This document shows, piece after piece, positions 1-12,359 of a stretch of DNA of 64,000 bases. The position numbers and the translations under genes are program-made. Source of the DNA: Trifolium pratense (lineage: Eukaryota > Streptophyta > Magnoliopsida > Fabales > Fabaceae); NCBI RefSeq assembly GCF_020283565.1, contig NC_060065.1, positions 56,085,489 to 56,149,488 of the forward strand, read 5' to 3'. The notes under the pieces were generated by a model that ran no database searches, was not told the origin of the DNA, and saw only the letters and a program-made list of their open reading frames with translations. How positions within the stretch are numbered: the stretch's first letter is position 1; each line of letters opens with the position of its first letter.

Positions 1-59
1 TTCTCTATTCATTTTTCATTTGATTTCTTTGAATAACTGAACTCAGATTCAAACCATAA

Positions 60-1715
<1,656 letters not shown>

Positions 1716-2714
1716 GTTAGCGCTGCTGGTTTTTGCTGCATGTTTGTTTTTTAGGCATTGTGTTGTCTTTTGTATTAGATTTTCGGTCTTTATGATGATT
1801 TACTTGCATTTTGTATGCATGCTGCTCTCTTTAATTGAGAAAGCTTGCTGGATTTGTTGTAGATTATCTTTGTTGAGCATTTAGTAGCTCCCCGTAGAAA
1901 ATAATCGGATAAAATAAGAAATGCTCATCATTGGCTTTGTTACTGCATTACTATTATATAGATCAATGTCCCCATCCTTGATAAAACAAATTTCTTGCTT
2001 CTTATGCTGGTGGCTTAAACTAAATTTATAAATCGATTTCCCACATTTTATAAACCTCTTTCACAAAAGTTGGTATAGTTCCATTTGAAAAGGAATTCAC
2101 CTACATTCCTAGCCATATCTGACAACAAAATCAAATTTATTACAACAAAATAAACTAATACAGAGTACCATTGAGGATTTCTATACTTTTCCCCAAAGGG
2201 ACATCTTGGTTGAATTTTCCTTAAGATATTATTGAATAAAACACTTAACTTCCCTTGTATTACACTGATTTTTTATGAGACTTTGAAGCTTTGCTGTGTT
2301 ATAAACTACACAAACCTTCTTTACTGATGAGCCTAAATTGGAATGTATGTTTCCAAATGAATCTAAAAAAATGTTTGGTTGATATAACATTATTTGTAAA
2401 GATATTTTTAAAATTCAAATAATGGATAAAAAATTAATGTTTAAAACATACTAATAAGATGAATCTGATGGGGTTTGTCAACTGGTAAGGTCTCAACGAC
2501 AAAAAACTGAAAACTTCAAATGTTTATACACAAAAAATGAAAAGAAAATCAAGAGTTGCATATATGCTAGAATTCTCTTGCAAAGTATTACTATACTCCT
2601 ATTCCATTTGTATAAATATGAGCTCAATGTATACATCAGAAGGAGGAAAAAAATCACTTAAGAAACAAATCAATTATAAATGACTTAAGAATATGTTTTC
2701 AACTTCTTCTTTTG
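1716..2714. other. Intergenic 3' flanks of two convergent genes
   Basis: AT-rich DNA between the stop codons of threonine synthase (+) and the minus-strand gene. The first ~200 bp, T-rich, is probably the threonine synthase 3' UTR. I see no coding segment, repeat or RNA gene here. Confidence 0.6.
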
Positions 2715-4244
2715 TTAATGGTTTTGGTGATGAAGAGTATTATAGAGATTAGACCTCCCTATCCCCTGCTTCTTCATGGAATTCATTTTCTCCATCTTTA
2801 AACCAGCCCTGAAACTTTGAATAAAACTACCAGCTTTGCTATCAACATCTGGGTTGGGATTTGGATACACCAATAGATCAATTCCAGGTTCTTCATCACG
2901 ACCGATTGGCAACTCCATTACTTCATCGTCATCATCTATATCTGCCAAACCATCACTTGTACTACTTATGCTATCTATTCTAACAAAGTCACCCTGCACT
3001 TTAAACTTCCATGCTGGCATCTTGAACGGTGGCGGTGGGGGCGGTGGTGGAGGTATTGAGTTCAACGGTGACTCGTTACCTGTAATTACAAAAAAGTTCT
3101 CGTCCTTTGTTTTTGACACAAGCATGGATGAAACATGATGATGTGGCGGCGAGACAGAGTTACGTTTCTTCTGTTTGTTTTTCTTCAAAGAGAACAAATC
3201 ATGAAAAGAAGAAGAAGAAGGCATTGTAGTAGGAGGTTCAGAATTTAGAAAGCTTTGAAAATTTTCAACACTTTTATGCCTATGCTTCTTCTTTCCTCTC
3301 AAAGATTGATACGTTTTATCATCCTTTGTTGAACTTGCCTTTTTATTCTTTCTCTCTGAATCTTTGTTATTTTTCGCTTTCTCAATCGTTTCCGATTCAT
3401 ACATTTCTATTGCTTGCTTCTTCCTGTTCTTTCCTTTCAAAGATGTGTCCACTTCAATGTCTTTGGTGCTTGCTTCTTTTCCTTGTTTGATATTTAAATC
3501 CAATCCACGTTCTAATGCTTGCTTCTTCTTGTTCTTTCCTTTCAAAGATGTGTCCACTTCAATGTTCCTGGTGCTTACTTCTTCTTTTTCTTGTCTGAAA
3601 TTTAAATCCAATCTAGGTTCTAATGCTTGCTTCATCTTTCCTTTCAAAGATGTGTCCACTTCAATGTCCTTGGTGCTTGCTTCTTCCTTTTCTTCTTTGA
3701 AATTCAAATCCAATCCACGGTAACCGTTAACATGTGTATCATCGCTAAATCGCCACCGTTCATCCCTGGAGACCCAAAAAGATTCTTGTCGAAGATCAGG
3801 GTAGGAGTTGAAACTCCTCAATCTGTTATATGAAGTTCTATCTTCTGAGTACTCATACCAAAAACTTGGCTCTGTTTCTGGCTCTAGGTTGGGTGTCTCA
3901 TACTCTTGTCGCGTGTTTGTCTCTGAAAATGTTTGATCTTCGTGGGAACGTGGACTTTCGTTGTTGTTGTTTTTGCTAAGGAAGCCACAAAATATGGCAA
4001 AGAGAACAAGCAAAAGGTTGAGGGAATCCCAACTCTTCTTAATTGAATTGGGTTTGAAAATGTGGGAGTAGAAAGAGTGCAATGTAGGAACTATAACTAA
4101 GATGAATGCAAGTGTAATTACTAGAAGGAATATGACAACCGTGCTGGAGCTGATGAATAGTGAGTACGAGCGGCTGAGGCGGCGGCGGTTGGCGCTGCTG
4201 TTTTGCACCCAGAAGGGTGAAGATATGTCTTCCTCTTCTTCCAT
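2715..4244 (-). CDS. Uncharacterised low-complexity membrane protein with tandem repeats (509 aa)
   Basis: I do not recognise a named function; the layout resembles plant 'hydroxyproline-rich glycoprotein family' or DUF4408-like proteins, a loose comparison. What is visible: an acidic N-terminus, a basic Arg/Ser stretch, a hydrophobic segment (about residues 29-56) and a second short one (about 74-90), then a long hydrophilic, Lys/Glu/Ser-rich tail. Residues about 175-290 hold three near-identical units of ~36 residues, each with LDLN, a Lys/Glu run, DIEVDTSLKGK and a basic tail. A run of nine prolines lies near residue 400. Single exon. The start is the first Met of the frame, 168 bp downstream of a TATA box on the same strand. 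Likely membrane-anchored with a disordered cytosolic tail (inference). Confidence 0.8.
   Translation of the reverse strand: MEEEEDISSPFWVQNSSANRRRLSRSYSLFISSSTVVIFLLVITLAFILVIVPTLHSFYSHIFKPNSIKKSWDSLNLLLVLFAIFCGFLSKNNNNESPRSHEDQTFSETNTRQEYETPNLEPETEPSFWYEYSEDRTSYNRLRSFNSYPDLRQESFWVSRDERWRFSDDTHVNGYRGLDLNFKEEKEEASTKDIEVDTSLKGKMKQALEPRLDLNFRQEKEEVSTRNIEVDTSLKGKNKKKQALERGLDLNIKQGKEASTKDIEVDTSLKGKNRKKQAIEMYESETIEKAKNNKDSERKNKKASSTKDDKTYQSLRGKKKHRHKSVENFQSFLNSEPPTTMPSSSSFHDLFSLKKNKQKKRNSVSPPHHHVSSMLVSKTKDENFFVITGNESPLNSIPPPPPPPPPFKMPAWKFKVQGDFVRIDSISSTSDGLADIDDDDEVMELPIGRDEEPGIDLLVYPNPNPDVDSKAGSFIQSFRAGLKMEKMNSMKKQGIGRSNLYNTLHHQNH
3405..3720 (-). repeat. Three ~105-bp in-frame coding repeats
   Basis: Three copies of a unit with the core tttcaaagatgtgtccactt (plus-strand orientation) recur at about 3437, 3540 and 3645 inside the coding region above. 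The spacing stays in frame, so copy number changes would lengthen or shorten the protein without a frameshift. Confidence 0.85.
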
Positions 4245-4411
4245 CTGGTTTTGGTTGATGCCAAATGGTTGAATTTTTTTTCCCTAGTTAAAAAATGGGA
4301 TATGTTTTGAATATTGGTATGGAAAAAAAAAGTGTGATTTTCAATTTTCTTATAATGGTGTGTTGGAGTGGTTGCTTTGGTTTGATTCTGTTTTTTGTGT
4401 CCTTTGGTTGC

Positions 4412-4419
4412 TTATATAG
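4412..4419 (-). promoter_or_regulatory. TATA box of the 2715-4244 gene
   Basis: On the minus strand the sequence reads CTATATAA, about 170 bp upstream of the ATG, a usual plant spacing that allows a leader of roughly 140 bp. No other good TATA box lies close by. Confidence 0.6.
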
Positions 4420-5856
4420 TGTGGATAACATGATTATTTAATTTATTTAATGTAGAGTAATATAATGTGCATGCCATTTTATTTTATTTATTTATTTATA
4501 TCTATTTAGACATTCAAGTATATATTATATTTTCAAATGAATTGATGAGATTGGTGGGAATGTGAATGAAGAATGATAATAATATGAAAATATGTTTAAC
4601 TTGAAAATTGTTGTCAATTTGGTGGTATTGGCTGTTTCATGGAAATGACAGCCAAATTATTAAATGGTGGTAAACCATGTCCATGTGCCTTTCTAAATTG
4701 TCAAATTGAAGCTTGTAATAAGCTTGACTTGATCCCCAATTTTATTTCAAACTTGCAAACTATTACAAGGGACCAATCATTGAACTAATTTAATTCATGC
4801 CATATCACATTATAATATTTTCTTCATTATGAATTTGCTGCAAAAATGTATATTTTAAAATTTTTTGTGACTCTCATGTATGCTGGTTTTTATTTTATAT
4901 TGTCTTTATTAGTCTTACTTTTGAACATGACTTGCATAAACCTTAGTATATTAAGATAACCAGCTAGCTATAGTGATTTTTTTATTCAAATTGATAGAAT
5001 ATATCAGATACAAATTTAACATTTGATTAAAAAAAAAAAAGAGATGAATATTCGAACAAATACAAATCATCTAAAATTAATAGCATAAAATAACATATTC
5101 ATGTCCCGAAAAGATGCGATAAAATTAAAGTAATCAAAATAACTATTTTTTTTAATACAATGAAGGGCCGGATCCCATAAAAAGATTACTACATAACAAC
5201 CAGTCTGAAAACACTAGTACATGCTGTATCAGCTTTAAATAAATGACGAATCTGAGTCGGACAAAAATCATAAAAAATCATAGTAATTATAATGAACATA
5301 AAAATATTATGATAGTAGGTTGTATAGTGTAACTTAGGGTGATGGTGTGATGAGGAAAATTGGCCATGCTTTTAGCGTGAGACAATCAAAGATCACACAA
5401 AATTGGAGTTAAAACAAATTTTGAGTGACGTAATTGCATAGATTTGGAAAGAAAATGACAAAAGAGATAATATATATAAACAGATTTGTGTATGTTTTAC
5501 TAATAAGAATGATTCGTTTGCCAATAAAAATATTGATAAAAGTGTATTAAGAAATGTATTAGTCATCACATTACTTGTTTAATTAGATAATAATATTGTT
5601 GAAGGGAAAAACGCGTTGATGGAGTGTATGTTTGTTTTATGTCATCATCAACAACGTATTGAGTCTTGTTTTCTACTCTTGTGTGCTAAGCAAACCAGGG
5701 TCTAAGAAAATCATAAAAATTCCGTTCAATTTCTTTGGCCACAAGCTATGAGTTTGTGTTTTCTTTGTTAAGACAGATCAATTTTTTTTAGTTTGGCTTA
5801 TATATAGTTTAGTTAATCTTTTGGCTGCTGTATGCAAAGAACGGTGCCGGTGCCAT

Positions 5857-5915
5857 TATTTGGACACAAAATAGTGACATCTAATGTGATAGTGTCACTA
5901 TTTTGTGTCCAAATA
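5857..5915. repeat. Perfect 23-bp inverted repeat with 13-nt loop
   Basis: Arms 5857-5879 (TATTTGGACACAAAATAGTG...) and 5893-5915 are exact reverse complements, separated by 13 nt. This may be the collapsed remains of a MITE or a small hairpin-forming transcript. No target duplication was evident. Confidence 0.85.
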
Positions 5916-6054
5916 GTTATGATTAATTGTTGATTTATGTAAATATTTTGACTAATATTTAACTACACCATTATATTTTTTAAACATTTTTTTACGGCCA
6001 TTGAAAAAAGTATGCGGTTAACAATGTGAAAATTGAAAATATTCAGTTAATTTA

Positions 6055-6251
6055 GCTCCGTTTGGATTAGCTTATTTTTTAGCTTATACAATATAAATTA
6101 GGTTTTATGCTATTTTATAAGTTCACACCAGTAAAAATTGTATTTTTATAAGCTATTTTATCATAAATTACCTTGACAAACTTATAATAATACATAAAAA
6201 TTATATTAGCTGTTTTCATAAACTCAAAAACAAGCTAATTCAAACGGGGCC
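6055..6251. mobile_element. Tourist/Harbinger-like MITE (~197 bp)
   Basis: The left end GCTCCGTTTGGATTAGCTT and the reverse complement of the right end, GGCCCCGTTTGAATTAGCTT, form an imperfect terminal inverted repeat. TTA lies directly outside both ends (6052-6054 and 6252-6254), the 3-bp target duplication typical of PIF/Harbinger elements. The inside is AT-rich and non-coding. Confidence 0.7.
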
Positions 6252-6549
6252 TTATTACAATACATGAAATTTATGAATTACATTTTATTTTATTAGTTAT
6301 CAATTGGACGTATATTTTGAAGAGAGTTAATTAATCATATAATAATAAAAAAATAAATAGTGTTGTGTGAAAAATAGGTATTGTTAAACATAATTAGCCA
6401 CGTAGTTTGAACTTATGTCAAAATAACGTTTATTTTTATTCAAGAAATACTCTTTGAAAAACTTGGTATATATGAAAATGACTATTTTGCATTTTTTTTA
6501 TTATCTATTTATTTTGAAAAGAGGTATAACAAAAGTCATTTATCATTTT

Positions 6550-6652
6550 TTTGTCGATCAAGTAACCTAGTGACTAGAAATTTCAGAGTTCGAACCCCAC
6601 TCTCTGCATATATAATTTAATGCCTCTGACAACTGAGTTAAGCTGACGGAAC
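6550..6652. mobile_element. tRNA-like SINE-type insertion with 17-bp target duplication
   Basis: A 103-bp unit with a tRNA-like B-box (agttcgaacccc) is flanked by a perfect 17-bp direct repeat, AAGTCATTTATCATTTT, at 6533-6549 and 6653-6669. It shares its architecture (B-box, then actctctgcatata, then aactgagttaagct) with the insertion at 23669-23786. No poly(A) tail is seen. Such long target duplications point to retroposition. Confidence 0.7.
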
Positions 6653-6878
6653 AAGTCATTTATCATTTTATTACTTAAAAAATTGTATATGATAACAATA
6701 ATATTAATATAAACGAAATCTCCCTGTGTGTGCAAAGACATCGTAGTTCGTAGCTGATGTATATTGGTTCGACACTCTTGATGATGCTCTCACGTCCTTC
6801 ATATTCCTAATCTGGTGGGGCTCTCTATTAATAATGTACATATAATTGATCTTATAATAAAGTATTATTTTTAGGTTC

Positions 6879-7029
6879 ATGTTAAACGGCGCATCAGTAC
6901 ACTTGTTAAGCATACCAAAAATAGAAATAAAACATAAAGTTAATGTTGATAAAAATAACAAAATTATGGTTACGACAAAATTTTCTTTTTGGTATGCTTA
7001 ACTAGTGCACCAGATGCACTATTTAACAT
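6879..7029. mobile_element. Foldback MITE (~151 bp)
   Basis: The ends ATGTTAAACGGCGCATCAG... and the reverse complement of ...ATGCACTATTTAACAT form an imperfect inverted repeat of about 38 bp, ending in a well-conserved TTAAGCATACC core. The middle is AT-rich. The family is not identified. Confidence 0.65.
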
Positions 7030-7476
7030 TTTCATTATTTTTATATCAATTGCAAACATATTTTTTTAGGTACATCTTAATTAATATAGTAAAAAATTAT
7101 GGATACATCTATATATGAATGCAATTTATTTTTTATTTTATTTTTTTGAATAAATTTAGAATATGCTAATTTATTTTTTATTTTATTTTTTGACATGCTA
7201 ATTAAAATAGTTTTACAGTTAGATCCAACTCATATATTTACGTATAACAGAGAATAATGGTCAACTAAATTGTAGTATTTGGAAGGAATCCAGAAGATTT
7301 TTGAAACAAATAATTGTTAATCCTTTCTGTTATAATGTTCCCACCAAAAATAGTAAAACTTTTGGTCATCAGGTCATGCATGTTGCCAAAACCTCATAAA
7401 CATATATATATTGATTGATTATAATTTTCTCTAACATAGAGATTAATTAACGTAAAATTAATTAACCACAATAATT

Positions 7477-10400
7477 ATGGTTTCCATTCTTATTGCCATT
7501 GATAAAGACAGCAATAGCAAACATGCTGTAAGATGGGCTGTTGATCGTCTCTTGGACAAGAACTCATCATGTACCCTAATTCACGTTAGAACCAAGTCCC
7601 TTAATTCAAGTAATTACTCTTTTCCATTAACATATTCATTGTTGTTATATTAGTTAACTAGCTCTAGTTAACGACGAATCCTTCAAATCGTGTCTGAAAT
7701 AATCATTGGTTACGATTTATTTATCCTCTGGACGAATTTCAGATTACCAGACATCTTAGAATGACATTGTTAGGGATAATCAATGATAAGGTGTCGGGTA
7801 ATTTGAAATTCGTTCAGAAGATAAATAAATCAACTAATTAACAACTGGAAGGTTAAGACTTACGCCTAACAAAATTTGTCGGGGTAAGGTGTCTGGTAAT
7901 CTGAAATTTGTCCGGAAGATAAACAAATTGTCTGACAACCGGAGGGTTAAGACTTGAGACTAACAAAATTTGTTACCATGCATGCCTCTAGCTTGCAACA
8001 ACATGGAATTATAGTATTCTTAATTAATACTATATTGTATGTTTCCATAATCAATCTTAATTAGTGATGTTTTGGGTTTATGCAGGTGAATTTGATGTTG
8101 TTCCTAAACATGGTCGTGCACCAACTGAAGAAGAATTGCATCGGCTTTTTCTTCCTTTCCGAGGATTTTGTGCTCGAAAAGGGGTCAGTAATCATCATCG
8201 TTAAATATTTGGTTAATTATTATTATGGACCTTAGTTGATTAATTGAGAATTTATTAATTTCAGATCATAGCAAAGGAGTTGGTTCTTCATGACATTGAT
8301 GTTTCAAGTGCACTAACTGATTACATCACTGACCACTCTTTCAGCAATGTTGTCGTTGGTGCTCCCCGCTGGAATAATGCTTTTATAAGGTCATTCTCTT
8401 TGTCCAATTAACCACTGAACACTGATTAAAACAAATTAAAGTTGCAAATGTAGTCGTAAGACCTAATTCAACTGATAATATCGATATTGTTAGACTGAAC
8501 ATCTTCACCCAGGTTCGAACCCAAGACCACGCAGTTGTGTGTGACTTTCAGATGATGTTTGCCACTTCGTTTATAGACACAATGAAAAGTTGCAAATGTA
8601 ATTAGTTACAGCTACCTAATTTTAACATAATTAATTAATGTTGAATAATGCAGGAGATTTAAAGATGTAGATGTGCCAACAAACTTAATCAAGTCTCTAC
8701 CAGAGACTTGCATGGTGCATATTATATCGAAAGGAAAAGTGCATAGTATTCAAGCAACAGCTCCTGCTCAAACCATTACTATTTCTAGTCCAAAGCCAAA
8801 TTATTTGTCCAAAGAATTTAACAGGTATATATATAAGGCTTAAATATGTTTTTATCAAATTTAGTTCATACAACAAAAATCCGTCGATGTTTAGTCCCTA
8901 ATTTAGTAATTCTGTCACACTCGTTTTGTTCAGAACATCATTATCACGGCGGCGCTATAGCAATGATGGTGGATCCTTTAGTCAAAACAAAGATGCAAGA
9001 GTATCAAGAAGATGTAAGTCCCAAAGAGAGTTTTGTCCATCAAGGAGAGCACTAAGCCAAGATGCATTTATATATAAAAGCATATCTACTAAAGTATCGC
9101 CGGTAAGTTCTACATTATTTATATATACGACATCTTAGGAAAACAATAATTTGGTGTAGTCAAGGTTACTAAACTCGATATTCTAGGTAAGCGTTTTACT
9201 AATATTGATTGATTGATTGATCTTTTAGACTAGCATGGAGACGAAGACAACAACAAAGTGTAAGTCGGCATCAGTCAGTAGAGAACTTGGTTTGGCGAAA
9301 CAGAAGGTAATTAATTAATGAATTATTTCAAATTCTAGCTTACAAGGTGGTTTTTAGTATAAGTTATACACTGAAAAAGTGAATTAACACAATTTGGTGT
9401 TCATCATTCAGTACCATGAAGAATGTATTGGAGAAAATGCTAGGCATGTTGAAGAAGCTGCATCGGATTTGGCCGAGGCAATAGCTGTTGATGAAGAAGT
9501 AATAACATTAAATGTAATTGAACAAAACAAATATATATTTAAAAGATACAATATTGAACAAATTGAAGTTGCAACAAATTACTTTGATCCTGATGGCAAA
9601 ATTGGTGAAGGTGGATATGGACCTGTTTTCAAAGGTGTGCTTGATAACCATGTTGTTGCAGTTAAGGCCTTAAGACCAGACTTGACTCAAGGAGAGAAAC
9701 AATTTCATCAAGAGGTAACCATAGTTTTTTCCTCGGCATTTGATTTTAGTCTCGATAAAAATTTCTTTGAAACTTTCGTAACCTTAATGACTCCAATGCA
9801 GGTCCTTGTTTTAGGCTCCATAAGACACCCCAACATTGTAGTACTTTTAGGTGCATGTCCGGAGTATGGATGCCTCGTATACGAGTACCTAGAGAACGGA
9901 AGCTTAGAAGATCGCCTTTTTTGTAAAGATAACACACCGCCAATTCCATGGAAGACTCGTTTCAAAATAGCATCAGAGATTGCCACAGGTCTTCTATTCC
10001 TTCACCAGACAAAACCAGAACCGGTTGTGCATCGCGATCTAAAGCCAGCAAACATTCTGTTAGACAGAAACAAAGTGAGCAAGATCACTGATTATGGTTT
10101 GGCAAGGCTTGTTCCACCTTCTATCGCCAACAAAACCACTCAATATCACAAGACAACTGCAGCCGGCACTTTATGCTATATCGATCCGGAGTATCAACAA
10201 ACGGGACTATTAGGCGTAAAATCAGACATATATTCATTAGGCGTGATGCTGTTACAGATCATTACCGGAAAGCCTCCAATTGGTGTGGCTCATCTTGTTG
10301 AGGAGGCCATTCAGAATAATACTTTTGCAGAGGTTTTAGATCCGAATGTGACCGATTGGCCGGTTGAAGAAACTTTATCATATGCTAAAATGGCTTTGAA

Positions 10401-10482
10401 GTGTTGTGAAATGAGAAAAAGGGATAGACCAAATCTTGCTACTGTCATTTTGCCAGAACTGATTAGACTCAGAGATCTATAA
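7477..10482 (+). CDS. Receptor-like cytoplasmic kinase with USP-like N-terminus, no U-box (585 aa, 8 exons)
   Basis: Exons: 7477-7609, 8086-8183, 8265-8389, 8654-8824, 8934-9102, 9229-9306, 9412-9714, 9802-10482. All introns are GT-AG and the joined length is 1,758 nt, an open frame. Residues 1 to ~150 resemble the adenine-nucleotide alpha-hydrolase/universal stress protein fold (start SILIAIDKDSNSKHAVRWA). A Ser/Arg-rich linker and a short acidic helical stretch follow. The Ser/Thr kinase domain (about 310-580) has the glycine loop GEGGYG (323-328), the lysine in AVKAL (343), HRDLKPAN (catalytic D438), DYG in place of DFG (456-458) and GTLCYIDPEYQQTG. Related plant proteins often carry a C-terminal U-box E3 domain; this one ends at RLRDL right after the kinase, so it should phosphorylate but not ubiquitinate. 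Substrates are unknown. Confidence 0.9.
7789..7976. repeat. Tandem ~97-bp duplication in intron 1 of the kinase gene
   Basis: Two adjacent copies begin at aaggtgtcgggtaa (about 7789) and aaggtgtctggtaa (about 7886). Both run through a g(t/c)c(c/a)g(a/g)aagata core to the shared end ctaacaaaatttgt. They differ at several positions, so the duplication is not recent. Confidence 0.7.
8450..8560. repeat. Degenerate tRNA-like retroposon piece in intron 3 of the kinase gene
   Basis: It contains a B-box-like core (caggttcgaacccaaga) preceded by aattcaactgataa and ~30 nt of spacer, as in plant tRNA-derived SINEs. Ends and target duplication are not clear. Confidence 0.4.
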
Positions 10483-11324
10483 CTACATGACAGCACAGGT
10501 TTTGATGATGGTAATTTATGTGTTGCTCAAGTACATTGTCCATTCTTAAAGAAATGTATTTCTCATGAATTGTACATTTGTATAATATGTGTGTATCAAT
10601 GTATCTTATAACTTAGAAAAATTTGTAGGACTGATTCAAAAAAAAGAAGAAAAATTTGCAGTAGGTACTAAGTAAGTGTTTTACTTATTTAATATTTTAT
10701 TTTTTAAAATGTAAAATAGATGAAGTCAATAACTAGTTGCATTATTTTTTAGTGAAAATTACCAAACAGAATGCACGAGTCTTTAAACTAGTCCCCTTTA
10801 TAAATGAGATGTTATTTTCTTTTCTTTTTTTGAATCAGTTTTTTTTTTTTTTTTTAAATAAGAGTTGTTATTTTTTCACACAAAATTCCATGACACCTTA
10901 TTAAATACAATATGAAAAATTATTACATTTGTCTCTAAATATAATTTTTAAAAAAATTACAGAGATTAAGAAATATTGAGTCAAAATAAGAGAAGATAGA
11001 CGAGGATCAAAATCCAAAAAATCATGGTATGTTTGTCCAGGACTAATTTTTTGTAACTTTTTTATATCTTAAAGTTTCATTGTTTTTGTTTTATTCCGGT
11101 TAACTTAACTTAACTTAGTTGATCATTTGTTCAAGTTCAGACCAAAATACCCTTAAGCTTGCTTGAAAATTCTATTCATCCGCTTACTTTAAAAAAAAAA
11201 ATTTCCACTCTTACTTAACTACCTAAGTCTTGTCAAAAACCTATATACAAGAAGTCAACTTTTCCTTTCAACCAATTTTGTCATAAAGATAGGAATAAGG
11301 ATTGAACACCAACTAAATGTTAGT

Positions 11325-11470
11325 TGATTCAGTGATGATTACGCTGAATTTGGTAGGGAGGATCACAGTTCAATCTCCCGTAACTGCATTTGGGAGAGGA
11401 CTCGAACGATGTCAGAACTCGCCCTGAACTCCGGACTACTAGGGTCTCCTTCCCCTAAGAACCAGAGTGT
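11325..11470. repeat. SINE-like repeat fragment
   Basis: The segment has a tRNA-like start (attcagtgatgattacgctg), a diverged B-box (agttcaatctcccg) and a GC-richer tail unlike its surroundings. It resembles dispersed legume tRNA-derived SINEs. Ends are uncertain. Confidence 0.4.
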
Positions 11471-11748
11471 GAAAACCAAAAAAAATTAAACACCAAAGAT
11501 CTGATTTTAATTTTACGACCAAAATTATTTTAACCAAAAAATACAATTTTCAACTTAGACTAGCAAAAATTTAAAACCAAAAAAAAGACCGGTTGAATAC
11601 AAAAACCCGGTTCAATACCAAACGCGCCGCCATAGAAACTCGATTTTTTTTTCCTTCCCAAATCTCAAGGCTCTCCACACAAAAAGAACATCGTCGTTCT
11701 TCTTCTGGTATCGTCTCTTTTCCCTCTTTTTTTCTCTCTCTCATCCCC

Positions 11749-11757
11749 AAACCCTAA
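11749..11757 (+). promoter_or_regulatory. Telo-box (AAACCCTAA) in the TIM23 leader
   Basis: AAACCCTAA, followed by CCCTAG, lies 27 bp upstream of the ATG after a CT-rich tract. Telo-boxes are known in leaders and promoters of plant translation and mitochondrial biogenesis genes, so growth-linked expression is likely. Confidence 0.6.
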
Positions 11758-11783
11758 CCCTAGATTATTGAATCGTCTCTCCC

Positions 11784-12359
11784 ATGGCGTTCCATACCCC
11801 CGATCACGAATCAGCTTCCGATTCCAATACCCCAAAACGACTCTACAATCCCTACAAAGACCTCGAAGTACCTATTGGAAATCTCTACCAGCTCCCAATT
11901 TATCCCGAACACCTTTTCATTGAAGAAGCTCAAAAAAAACATCGTTCATGGGGAGAAAGCCTCACTTTCTACACTGGCTGTGGCTACCTCGCCGGTGCTG
12001 TCGCCGGTGCCGGAGTAGGTCTCGTTGAAGGAGTTAAATCGTTTGAGAAAGGAGATACTACGAAGCTCAGAGTCAATCGGATTCTTAATTCGTCTGGACA
12101 CGCCGGTCGGACGTGGGGTAATCGGATTGGAGTTATATCGTTGCTTTATTCTGGTATTGAGAGTGGGATCACGGCGGCGAGAGATACTGATGATGTGTTG
12201 AGTAGTGTAGCGGCTGGGCTTGGGACCGGCGCATTGTATCGTGCGGCGAGAGGGGTTAGATCGGCTGCTGTAGCGGGTGCTGTTGGTGGTGTTGTGGTTG
12301 GAGTTGCTGTTACGGCGAAGCAGGTGTTGAAACGCTATGTGCCTAATATTGCATTGTGA
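11784..12359 (+). CDS. Mitochondrial import inner membrane translocase, TIM23 type (191 aa)
   Basis: Channel subunit family Tim17/Tim22/Tim23, which moves presequence-bearing proteins across or into the inner mitochondrial membrane. The N-terminal ~65 residues are hydrophilic ([19 protein letters not shown]), as in plant TIM23-1/2. Then come about four glycine-rich hydrophobic segments (around 70-90, 115-130, 140-155 and 160-180) with the small-residue pattern of the family ([37 protein letters not shown]). The size matches plant TIM23 (~188-190 aa). Single exon, as is common for this family. The start is the first Met after the CT-rich leader and telo-box. Confidence 0.95.
   Translation: MAFHTPDHESASDSNTPKRLYNPYKDLEVPIGNLYQLPIYPEHLFIEEAQKKHRSWGESLTFYTGCGYLAGAVAGAGVGLVEGVKSFEKGDTTKLRVNRILNSSGHAGRTWGNRIGVISLLYSGIESGITAARDTDDVLSSVAAGLGTGALYRAARGVRSAAVAGAVGGVVVGVAVTAKQVLKRYVPNIAL

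Larger units (their letters stand above)
4420..7476. other. Intergenic, gene-free, with small foldback repeats
   Basis: AT-rich spacer between two divergently transcribed genes. It holds a 23-bp perfect inverted repeat (5857-5915), a Tourist-like MITE (6055-6251), a tRNA-like retroposon (6550-6652) and a foldback MITE (6879-7029), listed separately. I see no coding segment. Confidence 0.6.
10483..11783. other. Intergenic between kinase and TIM23 genes
   Basis: The first ~140 bp are probably the kinase 3' UTR. The rest is AT-rich with a SINE-like piece at 11325-11470 and, from about 11640, a CT-rich leader typical of plant housekeeping genes. No coding segment seen. Confidence 0.6.
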
